Positions 22,725 through 33,252 of a stretch of DNA of 64,000 nucleotides are shown here, piece after piece. How positions within the stretch are numbered: position 1 is the stretch's first letter; each line of letters starts with the position of its first letter. A model generated the notes under the pieces. That model was not told where the DNA came from and did not search any database. It was given only the letters and a program-made list of their open reading frames with translations. The stretch is taken from the NCBI GenBank assembly GCA_963921195.1, contig OY992537.1, forward strand, positions 58,366,313 to 58,430,312, in the 5' to 3' direction. The position numbers and the translations under genes are program-made. The stretch comes from Pegoplata infirma. Taxonomy: Eukaryota; Arthropoda; Insecta; Diptera; Anthomyiidae.

Positions 22725-25700
22725 TCTCTTGGAGGCCCATTGAGATTCCCTTAATTGTTATTTCCCTACAAGTTTCTGTGAAAAACAATTTATCACAAGT
22801 GGCGCTCAAGCGGGGGCCAAATTAGGAATTCCAAATCTAACACAGACAAACCAACACCACCGAACGAAAACAATTCAAAAACTTATTAGCTATCATTTTT
22901 AACTGATTCCCACAGCCGGAAAAATTTACATAAAAATCAACAACTGGTCGAACCGTGTGGAAAGGTAGGTAAAGTTAGGTTGGATAGGCGTCCGCCAATT
23001 GGGGGTTCACTCGATGGCCATAAGGCCCATTGAGATTCCCCTAATTGTTATTTCCCTACTTCCCTTTTGATACAAAGGTCTTGTACCTAAACCACCCCGA
23101 TTTCCTAAGATATTCTGCTAGAGAAGTCAATGAGACACCGTTGAGGCGGCCCAGGTCATAAAAAACCCTTTGCCCCAAATGCTTAAGGTGGCGCTTCGTT
23201 AGACCCGGATATTCATACAAGTAATTCACTAACTCCTCCTCCACTTCCCCACAACTCCTACACTAAAAGGCGAACCACCCGTTTGCCAAAAGTAAGAAGA
23301 CTTTCCGTCCCCATAGGATTTGGCAGAGGCCATAGGGTTCGCGATATCCTGCAAGTAGTGAGTGATATACACCTATCCTTCTTTCTATTCTTTGATAATA
23401 TATCAACTTCGTTTATCAATTCCACTATAGGAACCGAGATTTCAGCTTCAACCGACTCAGAGCCATTTTCTCGCACGTTCATCAACCAGTTTATTTCCAG
23501 CGACCCCACTTTGTCCAGGAACCCAGATTAGCTGTTAGACTGTTGGCTGACCAATTCGACGCAGGGATTGTAGCTCCCTACGATTTCGGATTTAACAGTG
23601 TTCGATTGTAAAGCATTGAGAGCTCCAAGACCGTCCAAGAAAATGTTCATGGCGAAGACGTATGTCCCTTGTCATAATTACCTCCTACACTTCCCCACAA
23701 CTCCTACAATAGTCCCTGTCAGAGATTTCCATAAGCACGGCCATTTGGTATACACTGTCTTGTCAGTTCTTGCACTAAAAGGCTAACCACCCGATTGCCA
23801 AAAGTGGGAAGACTTTCTGTCCTCTTAGGATTCGCCAATGGCCACAGGGTTCACGATATTATGAACGTAGTCAGTGATATCCACCTATCCTTCATTCTAT
23901 TCTCTGAAAATCTATAAACTTCGTTCATCAATTCCATTATATAAACCGAGAATTCAAGTTAACCTGTTCTCCCACTGACTCACAGCCGTTTCTTTCACAT
24001 TCATCAGCCAATTTATTCCCAAAGACCCCACTATATCCAAGGACCCAGATTAGCTGGACTGTGGGCTGACCTATTCGACAAAATGATTGTAGACAGCTCC
24101 TAATGTTTCATTTAACAATGTTTGATTCAAAGGCTTTCAGTGCTGCACGTCCGTCCAAGAAAATGTTAATGGCGCAAGGACACAAGTCACTTGTCATAAT
24201 CATCTGCGTGGCTTCATAAATTGTAAGTACCTCAGCCAAGAAAAATTTCACTTGCCTGGAAGTGGCAATGAGGCCTTATTTTCAAGTCATTTAGAATATA
24301 ATTCCGAACCCGTACACATCTCCATCTTTTATTCGTCCGTAAATATTGAGATCGCATTTTATGATATAACAGAGTTTTTCGCCCAATCTAGTTGGACCTT
24401 GCTCGTCTGCGGTGAGATATAGTCGGTTTTCTGGTTTCAGAAGACTTTATGTCCTCTTAGGATTTGGCAGAGGCCAGAGGGTTCGCGATATCCAGCACTT
24501 AGTCAGTGGTATCCACCTATCCTTTATTCTATTATCTGATAACCTATCAACTTCGTTCATCAATTTCACTATAGGAACCGAGATGTCAGGTTCAACTTAT
24601 TTCCCCACCGACTAAGAGCCATTTCTTGCACACTCATCTGCCAATTCATTCTTAGCGACCCCACAAGGTCAAGGGACCCATATTAGATTGACTGTGGGCT
24701 GACTGATACGACGAAAGGATTGTTTACAGTTCAACGATTCCCGATTTTCCAGTGTTTGATCCAAAGGTATTTAGAGCTGCAAGACTGTTCACGAATATGT
24801 TATTGGCGCAAGGATGTAAGTTTCTTTGTCATAATCATCTGTGGGGTTTTATCAATTGCAAGTACCTCAGCCTGAAAAACACTACACTTGTGCGGAAGTC
24901 TCAAATAAGGCCCTGATTGCACGGCATTCAAAATATACTCATGAACCCCTACCCATCTCCGTCTTCCATCCGACCGTAAACATTGAGATCGCATTTTCTG
25001 TTATGACAGAGTTTTCCGCCCAAACTTCCCTAGTTGTCACTTGGACTTTGAAGGTTCTATTAAAAATCGTCTGCGGTGAGTCGGTTTTCTGTTTTCTGCT
25101 GTGCTCTTGATGTAGATATCCACGTGCTGAATGTTAAGTATCACTTCCGGGCCGGCCTGGGGTGCCGATCTAATAGCATTAGTGTTACCCACACACGCCA
25201 GTCAATGTACCTTCTGTAGATTGAGGAGATATGATTTATTTTCCACTGCTTTGCACCACACGAGGGCGCCATAGAGCAGTATTGGTCTAATTACCGCACT
25301 ATACGTCTAGTGGATAATATTCAGTTTAAGACCCGACTTTCTTACAAAAGTTCTTCAACAGTTATAAAAAGCATATAACGAGTTTTTCCTCCTTTCCTCT
25401 GGGTTCCTTTTCCAAAAAAGCGTTGAGTCCAGAATTACACTTATCCACTACTCCTCATCATACGAGGTCACCAAAGGTCAGCCAGTATTGGTATAATTAT
25501 CGCACCATACATCCAGTGGATAATAAACGGTTTTAAAGTGGATAATAAACGGGTTTAAACCCCACCTTCTTCCGAAAGTTCTCCTACAGGTGTTAAAAGC
25601 ACATACCGACTTTTTCATCCTTTCCTCTGTATTCCTTTTCCAAGAAAGATTTGAACCCAAAATCACACACAGCTATTTCGCCTCATTATACAGTTCTACG

Positions 25701-25875
25701 GTGACTCCATCTAATTTGGGAAGAACAAACCTCTCTGTCTTAAAAATTTTTGTTTACAAAACGAGTTCAATTTTGTCGGGATTAGCTTACAGACCGTTGT
25801 CCCCTGCCCACTTCGAGAATACTTTTACCGCTGATTCCACTGTACGAATAACAAATGATCTTTTACGAATAACAA
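22725..25875 (-). mobile_element. LOA-B relic, third cluster with tandemly repeated RNase H segment
   Basis: Minus strand. The 3' terminus near 22962 reads GGTAGGTAAAGTTAGGTTGG on the plus strand. The block around CCAAAAGTAAGAAGACTTT...GGATTTGGCAG...GGTTCGCGATAT recurs at about 23283, 23795 and 24440, each followed by the same RNase H remnants. Three partial copies therefore lie head to tail at 0.5-0.65 kb spacing. The RT thumb and palm follow at 25130-25875 (DVWCDNYTNTG, LGSNLSWKRN). All frames are broken. An LTR-type leader (22783-22960) splits off a short 3' piece at 22725-22782. Confidence 0.75.
22783..22960 (+). mobile_element. LTR-retrotransposon leader relic, copy 3
   Basis: At 22800 the motif TGGCGCTCAAGCGGGGGCC resembles the primer-site-like motif at 6294 and 6921. 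Further along, CAACAACTGGTCGAA corresponds to the region near the gag-like start of copy 2. It lies between two pieces of LOA-B 3' end, so it was probably inserted there. No LTR can be delimited. Confidence 0.4.
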
Positions 25876-26534
25876 TTGATCTTTTTAAATTTTCAATTGA
25901 ACTTTTCCGAATTGTAATAGGAATCTTTGTAGTTTTACATAATTTCAAATGCAATCTGCGAAGTTAAAATGAATTTCAAATTTGGTTTTCGAATTACAAA
26001 AAGAATTTGCGAGTTTCAGTTTTAAAATATAGAATCTTCGAATTTCAATTGATGTTTGTAACGAATTATCTCTATAAATGGTGTAGTTTGATATTGAAGG
26101 AAGGTGTGTGTTTAAATATTATCAAATTCAGAAAATTACGGTTTTAACTTTAGCGCAAAAAAAAAATAAAATCTTTATGAAAACCAATAAAATCGTGAGT
26201 GGGTGTTTGTAATGTTTGAAAGTACGTATACGTACCTTCGACGTCATATGTATGTATACAATGTCCAATATACATAGTTTCTGAGATTGTTTGGTGCGTT
26301 TTGCTGTATGAATTCTACTTAAAATGTTATACTTGTTGGGCAAATAAATTTTAATATGTCAAAAATTGCCCAAAACGAAACAGCAGGCTTTTGTGTGTAG
26401 TTTCATTTTTCATGCATACACATGTTGATATTAGATAAGGGGAAAAAGTTTTAAAACATTAGTCCTTGACAATATAAATATTTTGGAAGGAGCAGGAATC
26501 TTTAAATTAGAGGAAAATAGAAATAGCTTTTGTT
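25876..26534. other. Unassigned AT-rich DNA
   Basis: No gene is seen. The first part repeats GAATTTCAATTG-like words as in 22320-22720. The rest is unique-looking AT-rich DNA. Confidence 0.4.
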
Positions 26535-27475
26535 AAACGCTTGGATTGAGTCTGGCTTAGTGGTTGCTAGCGCATTAAAGAGTTAATATGCAGAGATGAT
26601 GGCAATGAAGGAAATGGCTTACTGCTTGAGCTGCATTGTCTGCAACCGCTGTCAACATCTATTCTGACAGTTAAGTCGCAGTTAAGTCCTTGGAATCATA
26701 GTTCTTGAAAACAAGAGATGGTTTGGCAGTTTGACATTGACTGGAAACTACCTTACAGATTCCTACGGAATATATGAAACTGAATTTTTAGAAAACTGAA
26801 TAGGTCGAATAAATAAACCGTATATTAGATCAAATAATTCTTGAGCCAATTGAAATTTATAGTTCCAATCGAAATTATATTGCATTGACCGAATTTCGGT
26901 CACTAGAAACAAATTATTCGGTGAAAGCAACGGGAACATTCAGATGACAAGACAATCGGTTACTACAAAGAATCTGTATTATCTGTGAATGGTTGGGTAT
27001 ATCTCTGGAAACTATCAAGCAAAATCTACTACTTTGTTCTGCAAAGGACACCAATTAGAGATGGGCAGATGGATGTACCTGTGAGACTATAAAACAGATT
27101 TTCTCTGAATAAAAAGCAAAATAGCAACTCACTTATATCGCTTCCTAGAGGAGAGATTTCGAAAGTAGTTGCTGTAATACCCGGACACACTCTAACCTGA
27201 AAACACGTTGAGCGGATAAATGTGCCGTCAAATTGCTTCTTCCGGAGTTGCATGGTTGGTGAAGATAAGTTTGAAAAGTATCGGACACTTTATCTGACAT
27301 TGCCCAGAGCTTTCTGCATGGGGTTCTAGGCAGCTGTAGGATATTTCAGAATTGCGTGATGTCAAAATTCAACAAGATTCATTAGGAGCTCATATTGTCT
27401 TAAAGGCAGGGACTAGTAGGGTAACACGATTACAGTCCCGTGGTGTCACACAGAACATTAGAGTCTAGTCAAATC
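26535..27475 (+). mobile_element. LOA-A dead copy, 5'-truncated, plus strand
   Basis: The text from about 26543 (CTTGGATTGAGTCTGGCTTA) follows the intact LOA-A from about 32465 to its 3' UTR (AGTCCCGTGGTGTCACA). It has an internal deletion of the RNase H middle, multiple stops, and an insert of TTCGGTTG-type repeat at about 26776-26995. The zinc-motif region is recognisable (TTCCGGAGTTGCATGG). It ends ~690 bp before the intact copy, so the two are separate insertions of related elements. Confidence 0.8.
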
Positions 27476-28149
27476 TACTCAAACATTGGTGCCAAATTTC
27501 ACCAGGATTTAATAACTGATTAGATGTCGATGATGAATTTTGACAAAAAGTCAGGCGGTGTCAGCGATATTTTAAGGTTAATTACAGATTTTTGATCACA
27601 AGAAGTCAACGAATGTATGAGGCATTCCACACCAAATGTCCCGCTACAGAAAAACATGTGTCCCGTAAATTTCTGAATAGGTTGTTTGGATAGCCCTATA
27701 TGTAACTAAGAAAATTGCGTTTTTGGTTTTTCAAATTTTCGAAAACTGGGCTTAGGAGGAGTGGTCAAATATTGAAAAAATGGTAAAATTTGTGGCGAGT
27801 TGCCTTGATTAAATATTTATCACATTAAAACGAAATGCACCACAATGTCAAAAATTTACGTTCTTATATAGTTTTGTATGGGCTATCGATTAAAAATTCT
27901 TTTTTGGGAAAATTTTCAGAACCCGTTCTGAAATTTTCCATTTTTTAAAAAAGTCAATTTATCAAAAATCCGGCCACTTTTTTTTTTCTTTTTTATTTAT
28001 TTTTTTAAAAGTTTAGATGTTTGTCCATCCACACAAAAAAAATCAGAAACACGTTCATCTTTTTTTTCGAGAAAATCGCATTTGAACTTTAAATTTCATA
28101 ACAATTTTGTTATTTGCTTGTATTTCTTTGTTTTAAAGTTGCGAATAAG

Positions 28150-28160
28150 TAATATTAATT
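28150..28160 (+). repeat. LOA-A target-site duplication, left
   Basis: TAATATTAATT, identical to 33356-33366. It lies in the loop of palindrome P1. Confidence 0.85.
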
Positions 28161-28292
28161 TTTTTTTAGTTCAACTGTTGACAAGTGTGGACGTGTTTTA
28201 ATTTATCTCCGTGCTATTAATTGAATTTTTGAAATTGTTCGTAATAGGTATTTTTGTAATATTTTCATGACCACATCCAGGAAAATGAAAAT
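28161..28292 (+). promoter_or_regulatory. LOA-A 5' UTR, presumed internal promoter region
   Basis: The 132 bp before the ORF1 ATG are also found, diverged, at 59363-59480 before the ORF1 remnant of the fourth copy (shared GACAAGTGTGGAC and CCGTGCTATTAATT). LINEs of this kind usually carry an internal promoter at this place; none of its elements can be pointed to with certainty here. Confidence 0.5.
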
Positions 28293-29696
28293 ATGGACAC
28301 AAATGATACCGATTTAATTCGAGGCTTTGCCTCACCGACTGGTGCTGGTCCTAGCACTGGTCTTAGGGTTGCGACCTTGAAGTCCGACCTTGATTCTGGT
28401 AGGGGTGCTCAGCCTAATATTGGTGGTAAAAAGAAAAAGAAACTTAAACCATCAAAGGTCAGGCACAACCAGAGACGGCTTTGTTTGAAAATAATTAACA
28501 GACTAAGCCAACTTGATGGAACGAAGCTCTCCGAACGTGAGAGGGCGTCGCTATCATGGGCGAAAGGAGTCATTGAAGAACAGGACAAACTTTCGGCAAT
28601 GCGCGCATCTGACAAACAGAGCGCTGTTTCGGCCTCGTCATCGAAGTCTGGTAAAAGGTTGCGCTCGCCCGACGAGAAACCTTTACCTAAGAGATCTAAG
28701 GTGACCGGCAACGTCTGGACTCAGTCTTTTAGTGAAGTGGTTAAAGGTAACTTCGTTAGGGCTGTGATAAACAGGCAAAATGGGGATTGCAGTATTCCAA
28801 GGGACAAGTGGAGTTTAGTTGAAACTAAACTAAATGAAATCTACTATAGGCTCCTTGAGAGTATGCCTGATTTTCTCCCTACTACTGTCAACGCAGGTTG
28901 GTATCAGGGGCGAGTAAAACTCGTTGCTTTTGGGAACGAAAGATCCGCAGCCGTGTTTAAGGTTGCCATTAGCCAAGTGGGAGAGTTATGGCCTGGAGCC
29001 AGACTGGACGTTGTGGAAAAACATGATATCCCCTCGCAACCCAGAGCTCATGCATGGATTCCAATGGCTACAAATGACACTGCGGTGATTCTTAAGATGA
29101 TAAAAGTCTGCAATCCTGACCTTCCAACTCAGAATTGGCAAATTGCCAGATTGGGTGAGATGGAGGGCGCTCGTCGTCAAGCAGTGGTCTTGGTTAATGA
29201 GGAATCGCTTCCGCTTTTAGCCAGGACTGACGGCATTATTAGATTTGGATTTTTTCATATAAGAGTCAATGTCTACAAGGGCGATCAGAAGACTATTTTG
29301 GACGCAGACAAGCCAGTGGCAGAGTCGGCTGGGGAGGAGAATCTGGAAAAGGTTGATATTCAACTGACCGATTCTAGGCTGATGGGAGATGCATCTGGCA
29401 TTTTCGAATCCGAATCTGGTAACGAATGCGACCTCTGTGATGGCATGGAGGATAAAGCTGATGCCACGATGGGTGACATTCAGGACGAGGCCCATGCAGT
29501 GAGGAATTCGGAGAGTTCTGTTGCCTCCGATTCAGAACAGATGGGGTATATATCTGGCTTATTCGAAACCGAATCTGGGGACGAATGCGACCTCTTTGAT
29601 AACACGGAGGATGAAGCCAATAACACGGTGGTGGAAAGGATGGTGGAAATAAAACAAGATGTTGCGGTTCCTACAAATAAACCTCCATCACTGTAA
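28293..29696 (+). CDS. LOA-A ORF1 protein (nucleic-acid-binding, gag-like), 467 aa
   Basis: ORF1 proteins of LINEs bind the element RNA and form the particle that returns to the nucleus. This one starts at the ATG of 28293 in ATATGGACAC, the first in-frame start; the fourth copy keeps the same start context. Two basic stretches look like nuclear signals (residues 46-62, KKKKKLKPSK; and 121-137, KRLRSP...PKRSK). Residues ~145-330 form a compact domain with WTQSFSEVV, GWYQGRVKLVAFG, HAWIP and IRFGFFHIRVNVY, which I believe corresponds to the DUF4780-type domain known from insect LINE ORF1s. No CCHC zinc knuckle is present. The C-terminus is acidic and contains a duplicated motif, GIFESESGNECDLCD (369-383) and GLFETESGDECDLFD (422-436). 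The stop falls inside the start of ORF2. Confidence 0.85.
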   Translation: MDTNDTDLIRGFASPTGAGPSTGLRVATLKSDLDSGRGAQPNIGGKKKKKLKPSKVRHNQRRLCLKIINRLSQLDGTKLSERERASLSWAKGVIEEQDKLSAMRASDKQSAVSASSSKSGKRLRSPDEKPLPKRSKVTGNVWTQSFSEVVKGNFVRAVINRQNGDCSIPRDKWSLVETKLNEIYYRLLESMPDFLPTTVNAGWYQGRVKLVAFGNERSAAVFKVAISQVGELWPGARLDVVEKHDIPSQPRAHAWIPMATNDTAVILKMIKVCNPDLPTQNWQIARLGEMEGARRQAVVLVNEESLPLLARTDGIIRFGFFHIRVNVYKGDQKTILDADKPVAESAGEENLEKVDIQLTDSRLMGDASGIFESESGNECDLCDGMEDKADATMGDIQDEAHAVRNSESSVASDSEQMGYISGLFETESGDECDLFDNTEDEANNTVVERMVEIKQDVAVPTNKPPSL

Positions 29697-32600
29697 GGCA
29701 GCCTCAGTTGCACTCTTGCTGCGCCTGACGACAGGAGCAGTTGACTTGGTTTTTATCCAAGAGCCCTGGGTGCGGGGTGGCAGGGTTTGCGGATTGAAGA
29801 CCCCTGGGTTTAAGTTGGTGGTTGCCAAAGGTGAGGGCTCACCAAGAGCCTGCATCTTGGCAAAAAATGGCTTAAATATTTTCTTTTTATCAACTTTTAG
29901 TGATATGGATGTTACAGCGGCTAGCTTAGAGCTTCATGGGAAGTCTATTTGGCTCGCCTCTGCGTATTTTCCTAATCCGGGGTCAATACCCCCGGAGAAG
30001 GTTGTCGGTCTAATTCGGGAGTCTGAATCTAGGGGACACCAGTTAGTAGTGTGTTGTGATGCTAATGCACATCATTCGATATGGGGAAGTACAGACACAA
30101 ATGATAGAGGCGAATCACTTTTGGAGTTTTTGTTAAGCACTAACATGTATATTTGTAACAAGGGTGGTGAACCAACTTTCGTTACAAGTACGCGGCAAGA
30201 GGTTCTTGACGTAACACTTGTATCAGATACATTGTCTGATAGAATTGATGACTGGAGAGTTTTGGAAGAGCATTCTTTCTCAGATCATCGCTACATTGAG
30301 TTTTTACTCAGGGAGCGTGCCCCGGTTGAGACAGTCTCTAGAAATCTGAGGAGAACAAACTGGGTGAAATATAGGGAGACTTTTTCTTTGCTTTTGGATG
30401 AAGTACCCTTATCTGAACCACATAGTTTGGCGGAAATTGACTGTCTGGTTGACCATATAACAAATGTTTGTAATAGGTGCCTGGATGCGTCTTGCCCTTC
30501 TGCAAAGCCTAGAGGGAAAAAAAAGCCACCTTGGTGGTCAAATGAGTTGCAGACGAGCAGAGATTCCTGCAGAAAGCTCTTTAATAAGGCTAAATTTTCA
30601 AGAGCGGACGAGGACTGGTCTGCATACAGGCTGCAACTTAAGAGTTATAAAAAGATGATCAGAAATGCAAAATGTGATTCTTGGAAAAACTTCTGTGGAA
30701 ACATAGAAGACGTTTCTGAGGCATCCAGGCTGCGCAAGGTTCTGGCTTCTTCTCCTTGCACCCTAGGATACCTGAAAGATCCTAATGGGGTGTGGTCTTC
30801 CTCCAGTGGAGAGTCGCTGGATCTCCTTTTAAACACGCATTTTCCGGGCAATTCCATGACGCCGTTTCAAGCTTTGGAACGTTCTGACGCCCAAGCATCT
30901 GAAATTGCTTCGGAAATAATAAATATGCCAACATTAATCTGGGCGATAAAAAGCTTCAGGCCCTATAAATCCCCGGGACCTGATGGTATAATCCCGGCTG
31001 AGTTGCAGCAAGTGTCGGACTATATAGCCCCGTTGCTGTATAATCTATACACAGCATGCATCAACTGGTCGTATATTCCTTTAAAATGGAGGGATACCAG
31101 AGTCGTATTTATCCCGAAGGCTGGGAAAAGTTCCCACACAGCTCCGAAGGATTTCAGACCAATTAGTCTGTCTTCTTTTTTGTTAAAGACAATGGAACGA
31201 ATGATAGACTCATATTTGCGTAGAGTGATTGACCCGAGGTTGCTTTCGACAAAGCAACATGCATACAGCAAGGGACGATCAACGGAAACAGCTCTTCATG
31301 AGCTCGTTGGTACCATCGAGAGATCGCTTTCGGTAAAGGAGTACACTATGGTGGCCTTTCTTGATATTGAGGGGGCTTTTAATAATGTCATCCCAGAATC
31401 GATAGTATTGGCATTGTCTGGTCTGGGAGTAAAGCGTGAAATCGTTTTAATGGTGGAAAGCCTACTTGCCAGTAGACGTATAACGTCTGAATTGGGAGCG
31501 TCCGTCATATCTCGATTTGTCAATAGGGGCACACCACAAGGAGGTGTTCTTTCGCCGCTTCTTTGGAACTTGGCACTGAATTCAATGCTACTATCTCTAG
31601 AAGCACGTGGTTGTCATGTTGTCGCATATGCTGACGATGTCGCGATAGCGGTAAAGGGGAAGCATCTGCCAACACTGCGGGACATTCTTCAGGGTTCTCT
31701 GAAAGATCTGTCTAAATGGGCAAGAGACTGTGGTCTAGGAGTTAATCCTAGTAAAACAGAGCTTGTTTTATTTACAAGGAAAAATAGGATTCCTGCTTTT
31801 GATCCTATTTCTCTAGACGGTACTGAAATCACCTTCTCAGATGGAGCCAAGTATCTTGGAGTATTTCTAGATAGGAAGCTGAATTTCAGGCGTAATATTG
31901 AGGAACGGGTTAGAAAAGCAACAATTGCTTTGTATTCCTGTAAAAAGGCCATTGGAAAACGATGGGGTTTTAGCCCTCAAGTCGTTCATTGGATCTATAC
32001 AGCAGTGGTGCGTCCAATTTTGCTGTATGGAATCATTGTCTGGTGGCCTGCTTTAGAAACAAAAGCAAACTGTGTCTTTATCACGAAGGTACAGAGAATG
32101 GCGTCAATGTGCATCACTGGTGCTCTTCGTACTACACCTACGGCTGCATTAGAAATCCTCCTTCACCTGATACCCTTGGACATATTGGGTAGGCAGTATG
32201 CAGCTGCGTCAGCAATTCGACTTAATAGCACGCTGCAATGGAGGAGCAGCGATTGTGGCCATAGCGCGATCTTGAAAAAGATAACAATACCACAAAATGT
32301 GGATTGTGCTCCCTCTTTGAGCCTCTTTGAGCGCCACTTTACCACTATGATACCATCCAGGGAGTCTTGGATGGGGGATACTCCGGGAAGTGGAGCTACC
32401 ATAAATTTTTACACAGATGGATCGAGGCTGCACGAACAAGTGGGCTTTGGGGTCTATTCGGAAGAGCTTGGATTGAGCCTGGCTCGTAGATTGCCAGATC
32501 ATTGCAGTGTTTACCAGGCAGAGATGCTGGCAATAAAGGAAGTGGCTGACTGGTTGAGCTGCAATGTCTTGTCTACAACCGCAGTCAACATCTATACTGA

Positions 32601-33252
32601 CAGTCAAGCCGCGGTCAAGTCCCTGGATTCAATGTTTCTGAAAACAAGATCTGCCCTTAACTGCCGCACGTCTTTAAATGAGATGGCCAAGCAGTTTAAC
32701 ATACGACTCATATGGGTCCCAGGGCACAGAGACATTCCAGGGAATTGCAAAGCCGATGAGCTTGCAAGACTAGGAACTACCTTACAGGTTCCAACAGAAT
32801 TGGAATGTGTTGGTATGCCTCTAGAAACTTGCAAGCAAAACCTACGGCTTTGTTCTGCGACGGAGACTAATCAAAGATGGGCAAATGGATGGACGTGTGA
32901 GACAACACGACTGATTTGGCCTTCTCTTAATCAGGGGCGCACAAGTGAGCTGATATCGCTTCCAAGAGGAGAGATTTCGACGGTGGTTTCTATAATTACC
33001 GGACACTGTCTTATAGGGAAGCACGCAGAGCGGTTAAATGTGCCGTCGAATGACTTTTGCCGAAGTTGCATGGATGAAGAGGAGCTGGAAACTATCGAAC
33101 ACTTTATTTGCCATTGCCCGGCACTTTCTGGTCAGCGACTTGCTTCACTGGGATCTAGGGAGCTGTACGATCTTTCTGATTTGTCGGATGTCAAAATTCA
33201 ACATCTAAGGAGTTTCATAAGAAGCTCAAACTGGTTTAACGACAGGGACTAG
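29659..33252 (+). CDS. LOA-A ORF2 polyprotein: endonuclease, reverse transcriptase, RNase H, 1197 aa
   Basis: Carries out target-primed reverse transcription. The apurinic-type endonuclease covers residues 1-215, with catalytic-type N8 (QINLHH), E35 (IQEPW), D134/N136 (CCDANAHH) and SDH at 208-210. The reverse transcriptase (about 430-750) has SPGPDGI, DFRPISLSSFLLKT, FLDIEGAFNN (D569), GTPQGGVLSPLLWN, YADD (657-660) and KYLGVFLD. RNase H (about 914-1040) keeps D920 (FYTDGS), E955 (QAEMLAI), D981 (IYTDSQ), H1023 (PGHRD) and D1033 (KADELAR). A terminal CX2C-X10-H-X4-C motif lies at 1134-1153. All key residues are present and no stop occurs. The ATG at 29659 lies 6 nt after an in-frame TAA (29650-29652) and overlaps ORF1 by 38 nt in a different frame. 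Length is normal for LOA-type ORF2. Confidence 0.95.
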   Translation: MLRFLQINLHHCKAASVALLLRLTTGAVDLVFIQEPWVRGGRVCGLKTPGFKLVVAKGEGSPRACILAKNGLNIFFLSTFSDMDVTAASLELHGKSIWLASAYFPNPGSIPPEKVVGLIRESESRGHQLVVCCDANAHHSIWGSTDTNDRGESLLEFLLSTNMYICNKGGEPTFVTSTRQEVLDVTLVSDTLSDRIDDWRVLEEHSFSDHRYIEFLLRERAPVETVSRNLRRTNWVKYRETFSLLLDEVPLSEPHSLAEIDCLVDHITNVCNRCLDASCPSAKPRGKKKPPWWSNELQTSRDSCRKLFNKAKFSRADEDWSAYRLQLKSYKKMIRNAKCDSWKNFCGNIEDVSEASRLRKVLASSPCTLGYLKDPNGVWSSSSGESLDLLLNTHFPGNSMTPFQALERSDAQASEIASEIINMPTLIWAIKSFRPYKSPGPDGIIPAELQQVSDYIAPLLYNLYTACINWSYIPLKWRDTRVVFIPKAGKSSHTAPKDFRPISLSSFLLKTMERMIDSYLRRVIDPRLLSTKQHAYSKGRSTETALHELVGTIERSLSVKEYTMVAFLDIEGAFNNVIPESIVLALSGLGVKREIVLMVESLLASRRITSELGASVISRFVNRGTPQGGVLSPLLWNLALNSMLLSLEARGCHVVAYADDVAIAVKGKHLPTLRDILQGSLKDLSKWARDCGLGVNPSKTELVLFTRKNRIPAFDPISLDGTEITFSDGAKYLGVFLDRKLNFRRNIEERVRKATIALYSCKKAIGKRWGFSPQVVHWIYTAVVRPILLYGIIVWWPALETKANCVFITKVQRMASMCITGALRTTPTAALEILLHLIPLDILGRQYAAASAIRLNSTLQWRSSDCGHSAILKKITIPQNVDCAPSLSLFERHFTTMIPSRESWMGDTPGSGATINFYTDGSRLHEQVGFGVYSEELGLSLARRLPDHCSVYQAEMLAIKEVADWLSCNVLSTTAVNIYTDSQAAVKSLDSMFLKTRSALNCRTSLNEMAKQFNIRLIWVPGHRDIPGNCKADELARLGTTLQVPTELECVGMPLETCKQNLRLCSATETNQRWANGWTCETTRLIWPSLNQGRTSELISLPRGEISTVVSIITGHCLIGKHAERLNVPSNDFCRSCMDEEELETIEHFICHCPALSGQRLASLGSRELYDLSDLSDVKIQHLRSFIRSSNWFNDRD

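Noticed and set aside
28409..28711. Antisense frame inside LOA-A ORF1
   Set aside because: Shadow of the real ORF1 in the opposite strand.
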